Source: DATDCY01 sp031406795 [NCBI: Candidatus Rokuibacteriota bacterium]
GTDB taxonomy: Bacteria > JAUVQV01
Length of the DNA: 54,866 nucleotides
NCBI GenBank assembly: GCA_031406795.1
Contig: JANOHV010000053.1
Coordinates: 1-54,866 of the forward strand
Reading direction: 5' to 3'
In this document: positions 8,199 to 16,586 of the stretch, one piece after another
Position numbering within the stretch: position 1 is the first letter of the stretch
Layout of the letters: the number at the start of each line of letters is the position of its first letter
The notes under the pieces: generated by a model
Told to the model about the DNA's origin: nothing
Databases searched by the model: none
Seen by the model: only the letters and a program-made list of their open reading frames with translations
Position numbers and translations under genes: made by a program

Positions 8199-9728
8199 CT
8201 ACGGAGCGGTCTTCAGCTTCAGCAGCGCGGCTGAGACCTCTTCGGTCGTCCGGTAGCGCCTCGTGAGATCCTTCTCGGTGCAGCGCTCGATCAACTCGTC
8301 GAGCCAGGGCGGCACGTCCGAGAACAGTTCGCCGGCGCGCTTTGCGCCGAACTTCTCGAGCGTGCCGCCGACCAGTTCGAAGAGGATCACCCCCATCGAG
8401 TAGATGTCGGCCTGGCGGTCCGGCGGCAGGCCGGCCCGGATCTCGGGCGATCGATAGACGGGGCTGCAGGCCGCCGCCTGATCGATGCGGACGTTGTTCT
8501 CCATGTCGATGACGATCGAATCCGGGCTCAGGCAACCGAGGACTGCGTCGGCCCGGTGGCGTTCCGCGAGCGCGCGCATGATCTGCACCCAGAGGCGCAT
8601 GCTGTAACGCGGCTCCATGCGCCCGGCGTGGATCATGCTGCGCAGCGTGAAGACCCGGTGCAGGGGGTCGCCACCGTCGAGCGCGGCGGCAGTCTCGCTC
8701 AGTCGGGCCAGTTCCTCGGGCGACGGCGCCGGCTGCAGCTCCCCTGACTCGAGGATCTCGGGATCCAGATCTCCGGACTCCGCTGCGCCCTCGCCGGCGA
8801 TGGGGACCGCCACGGGGGCTCGCCGGCGGGGCGCAACGGGTTCGTTCGGCCGCTCGCCCGGGGTGCGGAGTTCGAGATCCTGCAGGCCCGAGCGCGCCCG
8901 CGGATCATCGGGCAGGGCTTCGAGCGCGCGGCGGTAGACGGCGATTGCCCGGTCCCGCTCGCCGGCGAGGCCGAGCAGGCGGGCGTAGGCGTTGAAGCGA
9001 TCGGCATTGGCGGCGGTTATCGCCTGCCCGTTCAGCAGCGGCTGGCAGGCCTCGGCCGCTTCGGCATACAACCGCTCCTGCTCGAGCAGCCGCGCGGCGT
9101 AGCCGTGATTGCCCGCGGCCGTATATTCCCGGGCCGCCGCGAGCTTGTTGCCGAAGAGTTCCAGCGCCTGGGCGGCGCGGAGGTGGTCGCCCTTGTTCCG
9201 GAAGATTTTCGCAGCCTCGATGTAGTTGTTCGTCCGCATGTAGATGCCGGCCGCGCGCAAGGCGCTTCCCGAGCGCACGTGCAGCTGGGCGGCGCGCTCC
9301 AGCTCGCCGCCGGCCTCCCAGCACTCGGCGGCGCGCGCGAAGTCCTTGAACTTCTCCCAGCACTCGGCGGCCTTGAGCTTCTCGCCGCCGGCTTCGTAGC
9401 GCTCCGCTGCGGCGCTGAAATTGCCGCGCCGCTCCTCTCCCGCCGCCGCGGCGAGCGGGTCCGCGGGGAGCGCAAGCGGCTCGCTCGCCGTCGCGGAGAA
9501 GGCCTTCCGGTAGACGATGATCGCCACCGCGACGAGGATCAGCACCACCAGCACCCCTGCGATGAGCAGGACGGAATGCAGCGCGGAATCCACCTGTTTC
9601 TGGACCGGGAGCGCCGGGGTGTCGTCGTCGGCGCGCACCAGGCCGCCGAGACTCAAAACGCACCAGAGAAAAGCGCCGCAGACGCGGGGTGACAGAAACC
9701 CGCCACCCCGGACCAACCTTGCGCTCAT
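8199..9728 (-). CDS. membrane TPR protein with a degenerate protein-kinase C-lobe
   Basis: 509 aa. Signal-like hydrophobic segment (about 15-32), a strong transmembrane helix (about 50-73), a TPR-like helical repeat array (about 95-300), a Pro/Glu linker, then about 145 residues resembling the C-lobe of a Ser/Thr kinase. The C-lobe keeps an APE-like YRSPE (about 425-429) and DIYSMGVILFEL, but the catalytic HRDLKPxN is replaced by LGCLSPDSI (around 400) and DFG by DQA. There is no N-lobe, glycine loop or VAIK lysine. It should therefore be a scaffold or sensor rather than an enzyme. A TATAAT box lies 6 nt before the ATG at 9728; upstream in-frame codons come from the repeat array and are rejected. 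Confidence 0.8.
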   Translation of the reverse strand: MSARLVRGGGFLSPRVCGAFLWCVLSLGGLVRADDDTPALPVQKQVDSALHSVLLIAGVLVVLILVAVAIIVYRKAFSATASEPLALPADPLAAAAGEERRGNFSAAAERYEAGGEKLKAAECWEKFKDFARAAECWEAGGELERAAQLHVRSGSALRAAGIYMRTNNYIEAAKIFRNKGDHLRAAQALELFGNKLAAAREYTAAGNHGYAARLLEQERLYAEAAEACQPLLNGQAITAANADRFNAYARLLGLAGERDRAIAVYRRALEALPDDPRARSGLQDLELRTPGERPNEPVAPRRRAPVAVPIAGEGAAESGDLDPEILESGELQPAPSPEELARLSETAAALDGGDPLHRVFTLRSMIHAGRMEPRYSMRLWVQIMRALAERHRADAVLGCLSPDSIVIDMENNVRIDQAAACSPVYRSPEIRAGLPPDRQADIYSMGVILFELVGGTLEKFGAKRAGELFSDVPPWLDELIERCTEKDLTRRYRTTEEVSAALLKLKTAP

Positions 9729-9734
9729 TCGCAG

Positions 9735-9764
9735 ATTATAGACGCTCCATGATGAAAGCGACAA
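9735..9764 (-). promoter_or_regulatory. promoter of the pseudokinase gene, leaderless
   Basis: On the minus strand TTGTCG (9764-9759), an 18-bp spacer and a perfect TATAAT (9740-9735) end 6 nt before the ATG at 9728. There is no room for a ribosome binding site, so translation should start at the 5' end of the mRNA. Confidence 0.6.
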
Positions 9765-9790
9765 GAATGATGGTTGCGATTCCGGGCGGG

Positions 9791-10033
9791 GATCAACCCC
9801 GCCCCTACGAAAAAACGGAGATGCGTAGGGGAGCAGATCAACCCCCGCCCCAAGAAAAATCGGATGTGCGTATGAGCGAAGATCAACCCTCACCCCTACG
9901 AAAAAACGGAGATGCGTAGGGGAGCAGATCAACCCCCGCCCCTACGAAAAACTGAGATGCGTAAGGGAGGCGATCAACCCCGTCTCACGACGAACCGGAT
10001 AGGGGTAGGGGAGGGGTTCACCCCCTCCCGCTT
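9791..10033. repeat. tandem array of about five 45-bp units built on the GGGCGGG palindrome
   Basis: Units of about 45 bp begin GATCAACCCC and contain CGCCCCTACGAAAAAACGG then GATGCGTAGGGG; divergence increases toward the end, and the last unit grades into a GGGGAGGGGTTCACCCCCTC palindrome. Together with flanks, this explains the whole 331-bp stretch between the pseudokinase and DUF3352-like genes. Repeats are contiguous with no unique spacers, so it is not CRISPR. Confidence 0.85.
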
Positions 10034-10034
10034 A

Positions 10035-10059
10035 GCAGATGGGCTGTTTTAGTAGCCTG
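10035..10059. repeat. solo end of the CAGGCNGCTNAAAA repeat element
   Basis: GCAGATGGGCTGTTTT followed by AGTAGCCTG resembles the right terminus of the element at 12855-12978. It directly abuts the stop codon of the gene at 10060-11640, as the full element does at larB. Confidence 0.6.
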
Positions 10060-11640
10060 TCAGCGCAAATCGTGGACCGTGAGGGTGATGGCGGCGCGGT
10101 CGAAACGCCCGTCGGATCCGGCCGCCGCGCGCATCGTGCTGACCGCGCCCAGCAGGTCGATGTCGCGCGCGATGTCCGGCGCGTCCGGCCACTTGGCGGC
10201 GAGAAGTCCCGAGATCGGCGCACTCCAGCGGCGCAGCAGCGGCAGAGCCTTCTCCACCGAGACGGAGGCGACGGCGCTGACCGGCCACGGCGGATCGCCG
10301 GGGTCGCTAGCGGCGGCTTCGCCCCCGTCGTCGGCGACCGCAGCGATGAGCGCAGTATCCGTCGCGAAGACCAGTTGCGGGCCGACCGCGGCGCCCCCCA
10401 GATCGAATTCGCCGGCGAGGGGAATGGACTCGCGGGTCGCCAGCGCGGGCGTCCCGCCACCGGACGCCGTCCGGGCGGTGGGCGGGTAGAGCAGCGGCAG
10501 CGCACGGGCGGCCTCGGCCGCGCTCGGCATGCCGATCACCACGAGACCCCGCGGCACGGGGAAGAACCCGCCCCCCCCCGAGCTTTCGGTGACAACCACT
10601 GCATAGCCGCTGCCGACCTGGATCGCGTTCGCTGGCGCCGGGGCGCCGGGGTTCCGCCGGATCACGGCTTCGCGGCGGGTCTGAAGCCACTCGGCGAGAG
10701 CGCTCGGCAGGGGCTCGCGACTCGCCAGCAGCAGCAGCGGCGAGCGGCGCATCAGGGCGATTCCCGGCAGGAGCCCCGGCTTGCCGCCGGCAGCTGCCGC
10801 GGGTCGCGGCGCGTCGGCCTGGGCCACCAGGTCGAGTTCGATCGTCTTTCCGGCAAGCACCCGCGCGCCGACGCTTCCGCGACCGGTGCGGCCGTCCGGC
10901 CAGGCCGCCGGGAGCGAATACCCGTCACGCAGCCACGCGAGGATTTCGCCGCGTGCCGGCAAGGCTGCGCGGACCTCCAGAAAGGCCGGCTCGCGGGTGA
11001 CACCGAAGCCCGCATCCCCGGCGGCGCGCGCGGCACTCGAGACCAACGAACGATCGGAGCCGCCGACGAGCACTCTGCCGGCGAGAAAAAGGTGCAGCGA
11101 GCGCCCGTCGCTTGCGGGGAGGGAAAAAACCGCGCGGCCGGCGATCTCCTCGCGCGACACTGCCGCCGCGCCCAGTCCGGATATCCGGCCGAGTCTCATC
11201 ACGGTCGCGACCGCCCAGGCGCGCCAGCTCAGTCGGCCGGCGGCGACCCAGTGCATGGCGCCGGTGCCCCCGCCGGCCGGGGGATACCAGCCCACAGCGG
11301 CTTCGGCGCCGATCAGATCGAAAGCGCTGCCGCGGCCGGGCGAGACGCCGCTGATTCGCTCGACCTCGGCGAGCACGGAGTCGAAGGCCATCACCGCGTC
11401 GGTGCGCTCGAGCCACTGCCGGGTGGCGCTCCGGGCGAAAGCCGCGGCGAACCGGGTTCCCGAAAGGCGCTGGGCCAACGCCTCGGCATCGCGGATTTCC
11501 ACGACGCCCGATGCTCCCGGCGGCAACAGATCGACTGGGGTGGGGGAGCCGACCGTGGTCAACCAGAGGAAGTACGCGCCGGCGCCCAGGGCGCCGGCGA
11601 TTACCAGGCGGAAGAATACGCGCCGAACGCGCCCCGCCAT
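10060..11640 (-). CDS. DUF3352-like membrane-anchored protein
   Basis: 526 aa with one N-terminal transmembrane helix (about 8-28, FFRLVIAGALGAGAYFLW) and a large periplasmic domain rich in Ala/Gly and Arg. The VDLLPPGASGVVEIRDAEAL start, repeated hydrophobic strands and overall length suggest the DUF3352 type, whose function is unknown. Its ATG at 11640 overlaps the larC stop by ATGA, so it is co-translated with the nickel-pincer genes. A functional link to that pathway is not established; it could be a passenger. Confidence 0.75.
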   Translation of the reverse strand: MAGRVRRVFFRLVIAGALGAGAYFLWLTTVGSPTPVDLLPPGASGVVEIRDAEALAQRLSGTRFAAAFARSATRQWLERTDAVMAFDSVLAEVERISGVSPGRGSAFDLIGAEAAVGWYPPAGGGTGAMHWVAAGRLSWRAWAVATVMRLGRISGLGAAAVSREEIAGRAVFSLPASDGRSLHLFLAGRVLVGGSDRSLVSSAARAAGDAGFGVTREPAFLEVRAALPARGEILAWLRDGYSLPAAWPDGRTGRGSVGARVLAGKTIELDLVAQADAPRPAAAAGGKPGLLPGIALMRRSPLLLLASREPLPSALAEWLQTRREAVIRRNPGAPAPANAIQVGSGYAVVVTESSGGGGFFPVPRGLVVIGMPSAAEAARALPLLYPPTARTASGGGTPALATRESIPLAGEFDLGGAAVGPQLVFATDTALIAAVADDGGEAAASDPGDPPWPVSAVASVSVEKALPLLRRWSAPISGLLAAKWPDAPDIARDIDLLGAVSTMRAAAGSDGRFDRAAITLTVHDLR

Positions 11641-12815
11641 CAGGTCGGCTTCGACCGCGACGCCGCCTCGATGACCTCGCGCAACGGGCGGCCGGTCTTC
11701 TCGGCAATGCGGCGGCAGTCCTCGTATTCGGGGGCGTAGCGGATCTCTTCGCCGCCGAGAACGGCGGTCTTGATCCGCACCGTGCCTCCCGCGACCCCGA
11801 CCTCGAGCTGCGCGCGCTTGAGGATGACGCGGCCGGTGCGGCGCATGCGGTAGCCGAGCGTGCCGGTCTCGCGCATCAGCAAGGCGCCGAGCGCGGCCTC
11901 GCGCCCCTCGGGGACGATCGCCGTGAGCAGGTGGCCGGGGCGGCCCTTCTTCATCAGGCACGGCGTGACGAAGGCCTCGCGCGCCCCCTCTTTCAGCAGC
12001 CGCTCGAGGGTGTAGCCGATCACCTGGGGCGAGAGGTCGTCGAGGTTGGTCTCGATCTCGACGACCTGCTCGGTGAGTGTTTCTTCGGAGTCGGCCGCGG
12101 CGCCGAGCAAGATCTGCAGGCAGTTGGGGCGGCCCGGGAAATCGCGATCGCCGGCGCCGTAGCCGGTCCGTTCGATGGTGAACGGCGGTGTGGCGGCTCG
12201 CGCCTCGGTGAGGTGAGTGAGCAGCAGGGCCCCGGTGGGTGTGGTCATCTCGCCGCCGGCGTCTTCCTGAAAGATCGGGCGGCCCTCGAGCAGCCGGGCG
12301 GTGGCAGGCGCCGGTACGGGAAACAGACCATGCTCGGTCCGCACGGTCCCGCCGCCGACGTTGACCGGCCCGCAGTAGGCCCGCCCGATTCCGAGCGCGC
12401 GCCAGCCGTAGAGCGTGCCGACGACGTCGACCAGAGTGTCGGCGGAACCGAGTTCGTGGAAGTGCACGGTCCCCGGCGTCGAGCCGTGCGCGGCGGCCTC
12501 GGCGGCCGCGAGCCGCTCGAAGGCGCTTTCGGCGCCGCGCAACAAGCCGGGGTCGAGACTCGATCCGCGCAGTGCTTCCTTGACCTGGCCGAGCGTGCGA
12601 AACGTCGGCTCCTTCCCCGCGAAGATCGCGGACACCTTGCGCGCACGCAGGCCCTGGCGGGCGACTTCGCGCACCTCGAGCCGCAGCCCGGGGAGCGGGA
12701 GGCGCTTGAGGGTCGCCTCGATGTCGGCGGGGTCGATCCCCAGGTCCACGATCGCGCCGAGGAACATGTCCCCGCTGGCGCCCGAGAACGCGTTGACGCA
12801 CGCTACCCGTGTCAT
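11640..12815 (-). CDS. larC: nickel-pincer cofactor biosynthesis protein LarC
   Basis: 391 aa. LarC inserts nickel into pyridinium-3,5-bisthiocarboxylic acid mononucleotide in a CTP-dependent reaction, completing the cofactor of lactate racemase-family enzymes. Family features: N-terminal NAFSGASGDMFLGAIVDLG, the HFHELG metal motif at about 117-122, GGEMTTPTGA and ETNLDDLSPQ. The start is the ATG at 12815 with AAGGA upstream; the very long in-frame extension is antisense noise. It follows larB after a repeat-filled 164-bp gap and precedes the DUF3352-like gene. LarE and LarA are not in the window. Confidence 0.95.
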   Translation of the reverse strand: MTRVACVNAFSGASGDMFLGAIVDLGIDPADIEATLKRLPLPGLRLEVREVARQGLRARKVSAIFAGKEPTFRTLGQVKEALRGSSLDPGLLRGAESAFERLAAAEAAAHGSTPGTVHFHELGSADTLVDVVGTLYGWRALGIGRAYCGPVNVGGGTVRTEHGLFPVPAPATARLLEGRPIFQEDAGGEMTTPTGALLLTHLTEARAATPPFTIERTGYGAGDRDFPGRPNCLQILLGAAADSEETLTEQVVEIETNLDDLSPQVIGYTLERLLKEGAREAFVTPCLMKKGRPGHLLTAIVPEGREAALGALLMRETGTLGYRMRRTGRVILKRAQLEVGVAGGTVRIKTAVLGGEEIRYAPEYEDCRRIAEKTGRPLREVIEAASRSKPT

Positions 12816-12854
12816 AGTACCGTCCTTACGCTTTCTGAAAACCCGGTAACCGAG

Positions 12855-12978
12855 CAGGCTGCTCAAAAAGGTCCATATGCAAGGCGCGCGAGTCCTGAGG
12901 ACTGAGGCGTACAAACAGTACGCCGCAGGGACGAAGGGCGAAGCGGAACGCCGCAGATGGGCCTTTTTCAGCGGCCTG
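12855..12978. repeat. 124-bp dispersed element with 26-bp imperfect terminal inverted repeats
   Basis: The left end CAGGCTGCTCAAAAAGGTCC and the right end (reverse complement CAGGCCGCTGAAAAAGGCCC) match over about 26 bp with 4 differences; the interior holds a GTAC-centred palindrome (GGCGTAC...GTACGCC). It fills the larB-larC gap, with its right end at the larB stop. Diverged or solo copies occur at 10035-10059, 29557-29580, 40639-40758 and 40774-40797. Similar elements are common in deltaproteobacterial genomes (general knowledge). Confidence 0.8.
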
Positions 12979-12979
12979 C

Positions 12980-13744
12980 TCAGGCACGTTTGCGCTCCCC
13001 GAGGAGGTTGACGCGGTGGGCCAGCATTGCCGCTCCGAAGCCGTTGTCGATGTTCACGACGCCGATCCCGGCTGCGCACGAGTTGAGCATGGTCAGCAGC
13101 GGGGCGATGCCGCCCGCCCCGGCGCCGTAGCCGACGCTGGTCGGCACGGCGATCACCGGGCAGTTCACGAGCCCGCCGACCACGCTCGCGAGCGCCCCTT
13201 CCATCCCCGCGACGGCGACGATGACGCGCGAGCGATCCATCTGCGCGCGGTGGCTCAACACGCGGTGCAGCCCGGCAACCCCCGCGTCGTAAGCGGTCGT
13301 GACCCGGCTGCCCAGCGCGCGCAGCGTCTCCACCGCCTCTTCGGCCACCGGGATGTCGGAAGTGCCGGCCGTCATGACCAGCACCGAACCGCGCGTGATC
13401 TTCGGCGCGCGGCGGGTCACCGTAATCACGCGCCCGGCCTCGTTGTAGCGCGCCAGCGGCACGGTCGCCTGCACGGCGGTGAACACGTCGGGTGTCGCGC
13501 GGGTCGCGAGGACGTTCGCGCCCGCGTCGAGCAGCCGCTCGACGATCGTCACGACCTGCCCCGGGGTCTTGCCCTGGCAAAAAACGACTTCCGCCTGACC
13601 CTGGCGCAAGCCCCGATGGTGGTCGATCGCGGCGAAGGGGAGGTGTTCGGTCGGCCAGTGCTTGAGCCGTTCGAGCGCCCCGGCGACGCCGAGCGAACCC
13701 CGGCGCACTTCCTGGAGCAGCTTCTTCAAGTCGTCGCGTTCCAT
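12980..13744 (-). CDS. larB: nickel-pincer cofactor biosynthesis protein LarB
   Basis: 254 aa. LarB carboxylates and hydrolyses nicotinic acid adenine dinucleotide to pyridinium-3,5-biscarboxylic acid mononucleotide, the first step of the nickel-pincer cofactor. The C-terminal half is the PurE/AIRC-like domain, with VMTAGTSDIPVAEEA, TAYDAGVAGLHR, VAVAGMEGALASVVGGL and PTSVGYGAG. The N-terminal FAAIDHHRGLRQGQAEVVFC segment is typical. ATG at 13744 is favoured over a much longer frame because homologous sequence starts there and TATACT lies 10 nt upstream. Confidence 0.95.
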   Translation of the reverse strand: MERDDLKKLLQEVRRGSLGVAGALERLKHWPTEHLPFAAIDHHRGLRQGQAEVVFCQGKTPGQVVTIVERLLDAGANVLATRATPDVFTAVQATVPLARYNEAGRVITVTRRAPKITRGSVLVMTAGTSDIPVAEEAVETLRALGSRVTTAYDAGVAGLHRVLSHRAQMDRSRVIVAVAGMEGALASVVGGLVNCPVIAVPTSVGYGAGAGGIAPLLTMLNSCAAGIGVVNIDNGFGAAMLAHRVNLLGERKRA

Positions 13745-13754
13745 CCCGCCGGCG

Positions 13755-13813
13755 AGTATACCAGAGCGCGGCGCCGGGCCGGTGAACCGGCGGGCGCGGC
13801 CGTGTGCTATAGT
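13755..13813. promoter_or_regulatory. divergent promoters between larB and the P-type ATPase
   Basis: On the minus strand TATACT (13760-13755) ends 10 nt from the larB ATG, suggesting a nearly leaderless transcript. On the plus strand TATAGT (13808-13813) lies 27 nt before the ATPase ATG at 13841. The -35 regions are poor on both strands. Confidence 0.4.
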
Positions 13814-13840
13814 CTGCCGGCGAAATCGTCGAAGAAGATT

Positions 13841-16531
13841 ATGCTCAATCGCTGGCACGCTGAAGACCGGGAGGTCGTCCTCCATCAGCTCGGCACGGAT
13901 CCCGCGCGCGGCCTCGCGCCCGCCGAGTCGAGCCGGCGGTTGCGCGAGCACGGGCGGAACGTCATCCGTGAGCCCGGACCCACGTCGGCCGCGCCGCTGC
14001 TGCTGCGGCAATTCACCGACGCGCTGCTGCTGACGTTGCTGCTGGCGGCGGCAATCGCGGGGTATCTGGGGAATTGGGCGGATTGCGTCACGATCGGCCT
14101 GCTCGCGCTGCTCAACGGGTTCCTCGGCATCTTTCAGGAGTTTCGCTCCGAGCGCGCGCTGGCGGCTCTCTGCCGGCTGAGCGCCCCCTCGGCGCGCATC
14201 GTGCGGGGCGGCAAGTCGTTCCTGGTCCCCTCGGGCGAACTGGTCCCGGGGGATCTGGCGGAACTCGCCGCGGGGGATCGGGTCGCCGCCGACATGCGCC
14301 TGTACGCCGCGCAGCGACTCTTCGCGGACGAGTCCGCGCTCACCGGCGAATCGCTTCCGGTCGGCAAGGACCCCTCGCTCGTGCTGCCCGAGGGCACTGC
14401 GCTTGCCGATCGCGCCAACATGCTGTTCGCCGGCACGGTGGTCACCGGGGGGAGCGGGACGGCGATCGTCACGGCGACCGGGATGCGCACTGAGGTCGGC
14501 AGGATCGCCCGTTTGCTCGAGGAGGTCGCCCCCGAACCGACGCCGCTGCGCAAGCGGCTGGCGGAACTCGGCCAGACGCTGGTTCTCGGCGGGCTAGCCG
14601 TCTGCGCCGCCGCCGCCATCGCGGGCCGCCTCCACGGGGCGTCGGTCGCGGCGCAACTGCAGGCCCTGGTCGGCCTGATCGTGGCGATCGTTCCGGCGGG
14701 GCTGCCGGCGATCGCGACCGTGGTGCTCGCGATCGGCGTGCGCCGGCTCGCGCGGCGGGGTATCGCCGTGAGCGCTCTCCCGGCTGCGGAGACGCTGGGG
14801 GCGATCACCATCATCGGGACCGACAAGACCGGGACGATGACGCGCAACGAGCTGGTCGTGCGCGAATTGTTCCTGGAGGGTGAAACGCTCGAGATCACCG
14901 GCTGCGGGTACGCGCCGGAGGGCGCGATCTTGCGCGCCGGGTGTCCCGCGGACCCCGGGGACTGGGAGACCCTTGGCGCGGCGCTGCGGATCGGCGCACT
15001 CTGCTCGAGCACCCGACTGGAACAGCGCGAGGGCGGCGCCTGGCGGATCGTCGGCGATCCGACCGAAGGGGCGCTGCTGGCGCTCGCCGCCAAGGGCGGG
15101 GTCTGGCGCGACGAAATCGCGGGCGAACACCGGCCGATCGCCGAATTTCCCTTCACCGCGGAACGACGCCGCATGACCGTGGTCGTCACCGGGCGCGGCG
15201 CCCGCCCGCTGGCGCTCACGAAGGGCTCCCCGGACATCGTCCTCGCGCACTGTCTGCACCAGCGCACGCCGGCCGGGGTGCGGCCGCTCTCCCCCGTCGA
15301 CCGGGAGCGCATCCTGCGGCACGGCGAGGAGATGGCCGGCCGGGCGCTGCGCGTGCTCGGCCTGGCCTACCGCGAGGATGCGCTCGGCGCCGACAGCCGC
15401 GCCGTGGAGCGGGCGATGGTCTGGGTCGGTCTCGTCGGCATGCTCGATCCGCCGCGGCCCGAGGTCGTCGCCGCCATTGCCGAGTGCCGCGCGGCGGGCA
15501 TCAGCCCCGTGATCATCACCGGCGACCACAAGCTGGCGGCGCTCGCCGTGGCGCGCGAGGTCGGCGCGCTTCGACCGGGGGACGAGGCGATCAGCGGCGA
15601 GGAGCTCGACCTGCTGACCCCCGAGGCCCTCGGCGCCTGTGTGGAGCGCTATCGCGTGTACGCGCGCGTCACCGCAGAGCACAAGTTGCGCATCATCAGG
15701 ACCTGGAAGCGGCGCGGTCACCTCGTCGCGATGACCGGAGACGGCATTAACGACGCCCCGGCGCTGCGCGAGGCGGACATTGGCATCGCGATGGGGCGGG
15801 GCGGGTCCGAAGTCACGCGCGAGGCCGCCGGCGTCGTGATCGCCGACGACAGCTTCGTCTCGATCGTCGCCGCCGTGGCCGAAGGGCGGGGCGTTTACGA
15901 AAGCATCCGGCGGTTCGTCGCCTACCTGCTCGCGGGCAACGCGGCGGCCACGCTGGTGTTGCTGGCCGCCGCGATCGCCGGGGTGCCCCCGCCGCTTCTG
16001 CCGATCCAGGTGCTCTGGATCACGCTGGTTGTCGCCGCCCTGCCGGCGCTTGCGTTGGGGACCGAACCATTCGACCCCGCGCTGATGAAGGAGGGACCGC
16101 GCAGCCCCCGGGAGAGGATACTCGGCGGCGCCGCGGCGGCGCGCCTGGTTTTGGAGGGGTCGGTGCTCGGCGCAGTGGCCCTGGCGGCCTTCCTGCTCGC
16201 CTGGCGCAACGGCGCGGCGGATCTGACGCTCGCCCGCACCCAGGCCTGCGCCGTTCTTGCGGCGGCCCTGGTGGTGCACTCCTTCAGCTGCCGGCACCGG
16301 CTCCGCTCGGCCTTTTCACCCGGGACGCTCGCCAATCCCCGGCTCTTCGGGGCGGCGGCGCTCGCGGGCCTGCTGCTCGCGGCGGTTGTCCAGATGCCCG
16401 TGCTCGGGCAGCTCTTCAGCACCGTGCCGCTGGCGCGAGAGGAGTGGCTGCGGGTCGCCGCGCTGGCCCTGGTGCCGCTGCCGATGATGGAGATCTTGAA
16501 AGCGCTGCTCCGGAACCGCGACCAACGGTGA
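13841..16531 (+). CDS. P-type (P2-like) ATPase with atypical transmembrane ion sites
   Basis: 896 aa inner-membrane ATPase with the full catalytic machinery: TGES (168-171), the phosphorylated Asp328 in DKTGT, KGSPD in the nucleotide domain, TGDGINDAPAL (about 631) and a Cation_ATPase_C tail. Architecture resembles SERCA/PacL pumps. The ion-ligand positions differ, however: TM4 reads PAGLP instead of PEGLP (Ala286), TM5 has NAAA (Ala703 at the SERCA Glu771 position), and TM6 reads WITLVVAALP, replacing Asn796, Thr799 and Asp800 with Thr, Val and Ala. It is probably active as an ATPase, but calcium transport is doubtful. The true start is 13841; the upstream extension overlaps larB antisense. 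Confidence 0.9.
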   Translation: MLNRWHAEDREVVLHQLGTDPARGLAPAESSRRLREHGRNVIREPGPTSAAPLLLRQFTDALLLTLLLAAAIAGYLGNWADCVTIGLLALLNGFLGIFQEFRSERALAALCRLSAPSARIVRGGKSFLVPSGELVPGDLAELAAGDRVAADMRLYAAQRLFADESALTGESLPVGKDPSLVLPEGTALADRANMLFAGTVVTGGSGTAIVTATGMRTEVGRIARLLEEVAPEPTPLRKRLAELGQTLVLGGLAVCAAAAIAGRLHGASVAAQLQALVGLIVAIVPAGLPAIATVVLAIGVRRLARRGIAVSALPAAETLGAITIIGTDKTGTMTRNELVVRELFLEGETLEITGCGYAPEGAILRAGCPADPGDWETLGAALRIGALCSSTRLEQREGGAWRIVGDPTEGALLALAAKGGVWRDEIAGEHRPIAEFPFTAERRRMTVVVTGRGARPLALTKGSPDIVLAHCLHQRTPAGVRPLSPVDRERILRHGEEMAGRALRVLGLAYREDALGADSRAVERAMVWVGLVGMLDPPRPEVVAAIAECRAAGISPVIITGDHKLAALAVAREVGALRPGDEAISGEELDLLTPEALGACVERYRVYARVTAEHKLRIIRTWKRRGHLVAMTGDGINDAPALREADIGIAMGRGGSEVTREAAGVVIADDSFVSIVAAVAEGRGVYESIRRFVAYLLAGNAAATLVLLAAAIAGVPPPLLPIQVLWITLVVAALPALALGTEPFDPALMKEGPRSPRERILGGAAAARLVLEGSVLGAVALAAFLLAWRNGAADLTLARTQACAVLAAALVVHSFSCRHRLRSAFSPGTLANPRLFGAAALAGLLLAAVVQMPVLGQLFSTVPLAREEWLRVAALALVPLPMMEILKALLRNRDQR

Positions 16532-16549
16532 AGAGGGCTCGGGGCGGCG

Positions 16550-16571
16550 GGGGCGGGGTTGATCCCCGCCC
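16550..16571. repeat. dispersed GGGCGGGGTTGATCCCCGCCC palindrome
   Basis: A perfect copy of the family sits between the convergent ATPase and gmk stops. The strong GC hairpin could serve as a bidirectional barrier, but no T tract follows. Confidence 0.75.
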
Positions 16572-16586
16572 GGCAGCCACCGGTTG

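Noticed and set aside
9729-9932. 68-residue extension of the pseudokinase
   Set aside because: Encoded by the tandem repeat array and located upstream of the promoter.
9791-10033. Possible CRISPR array
   Set aside because: The 45-bp units are directly contiguous and wholly similar, with no unique spacers and no cas genes; it is a tandem repeat.
12816-13580. 255-residue extension of LarC
   Set aside because: It runs through the repeat element and an alternative frame of larB; LarC homology starts at 12815.
13016-13840. 275-residue extension of the P-type ATPase
   Set aside because: It is antisense to larB and compositionally shadow-like; ATPase homology starts at 13841.
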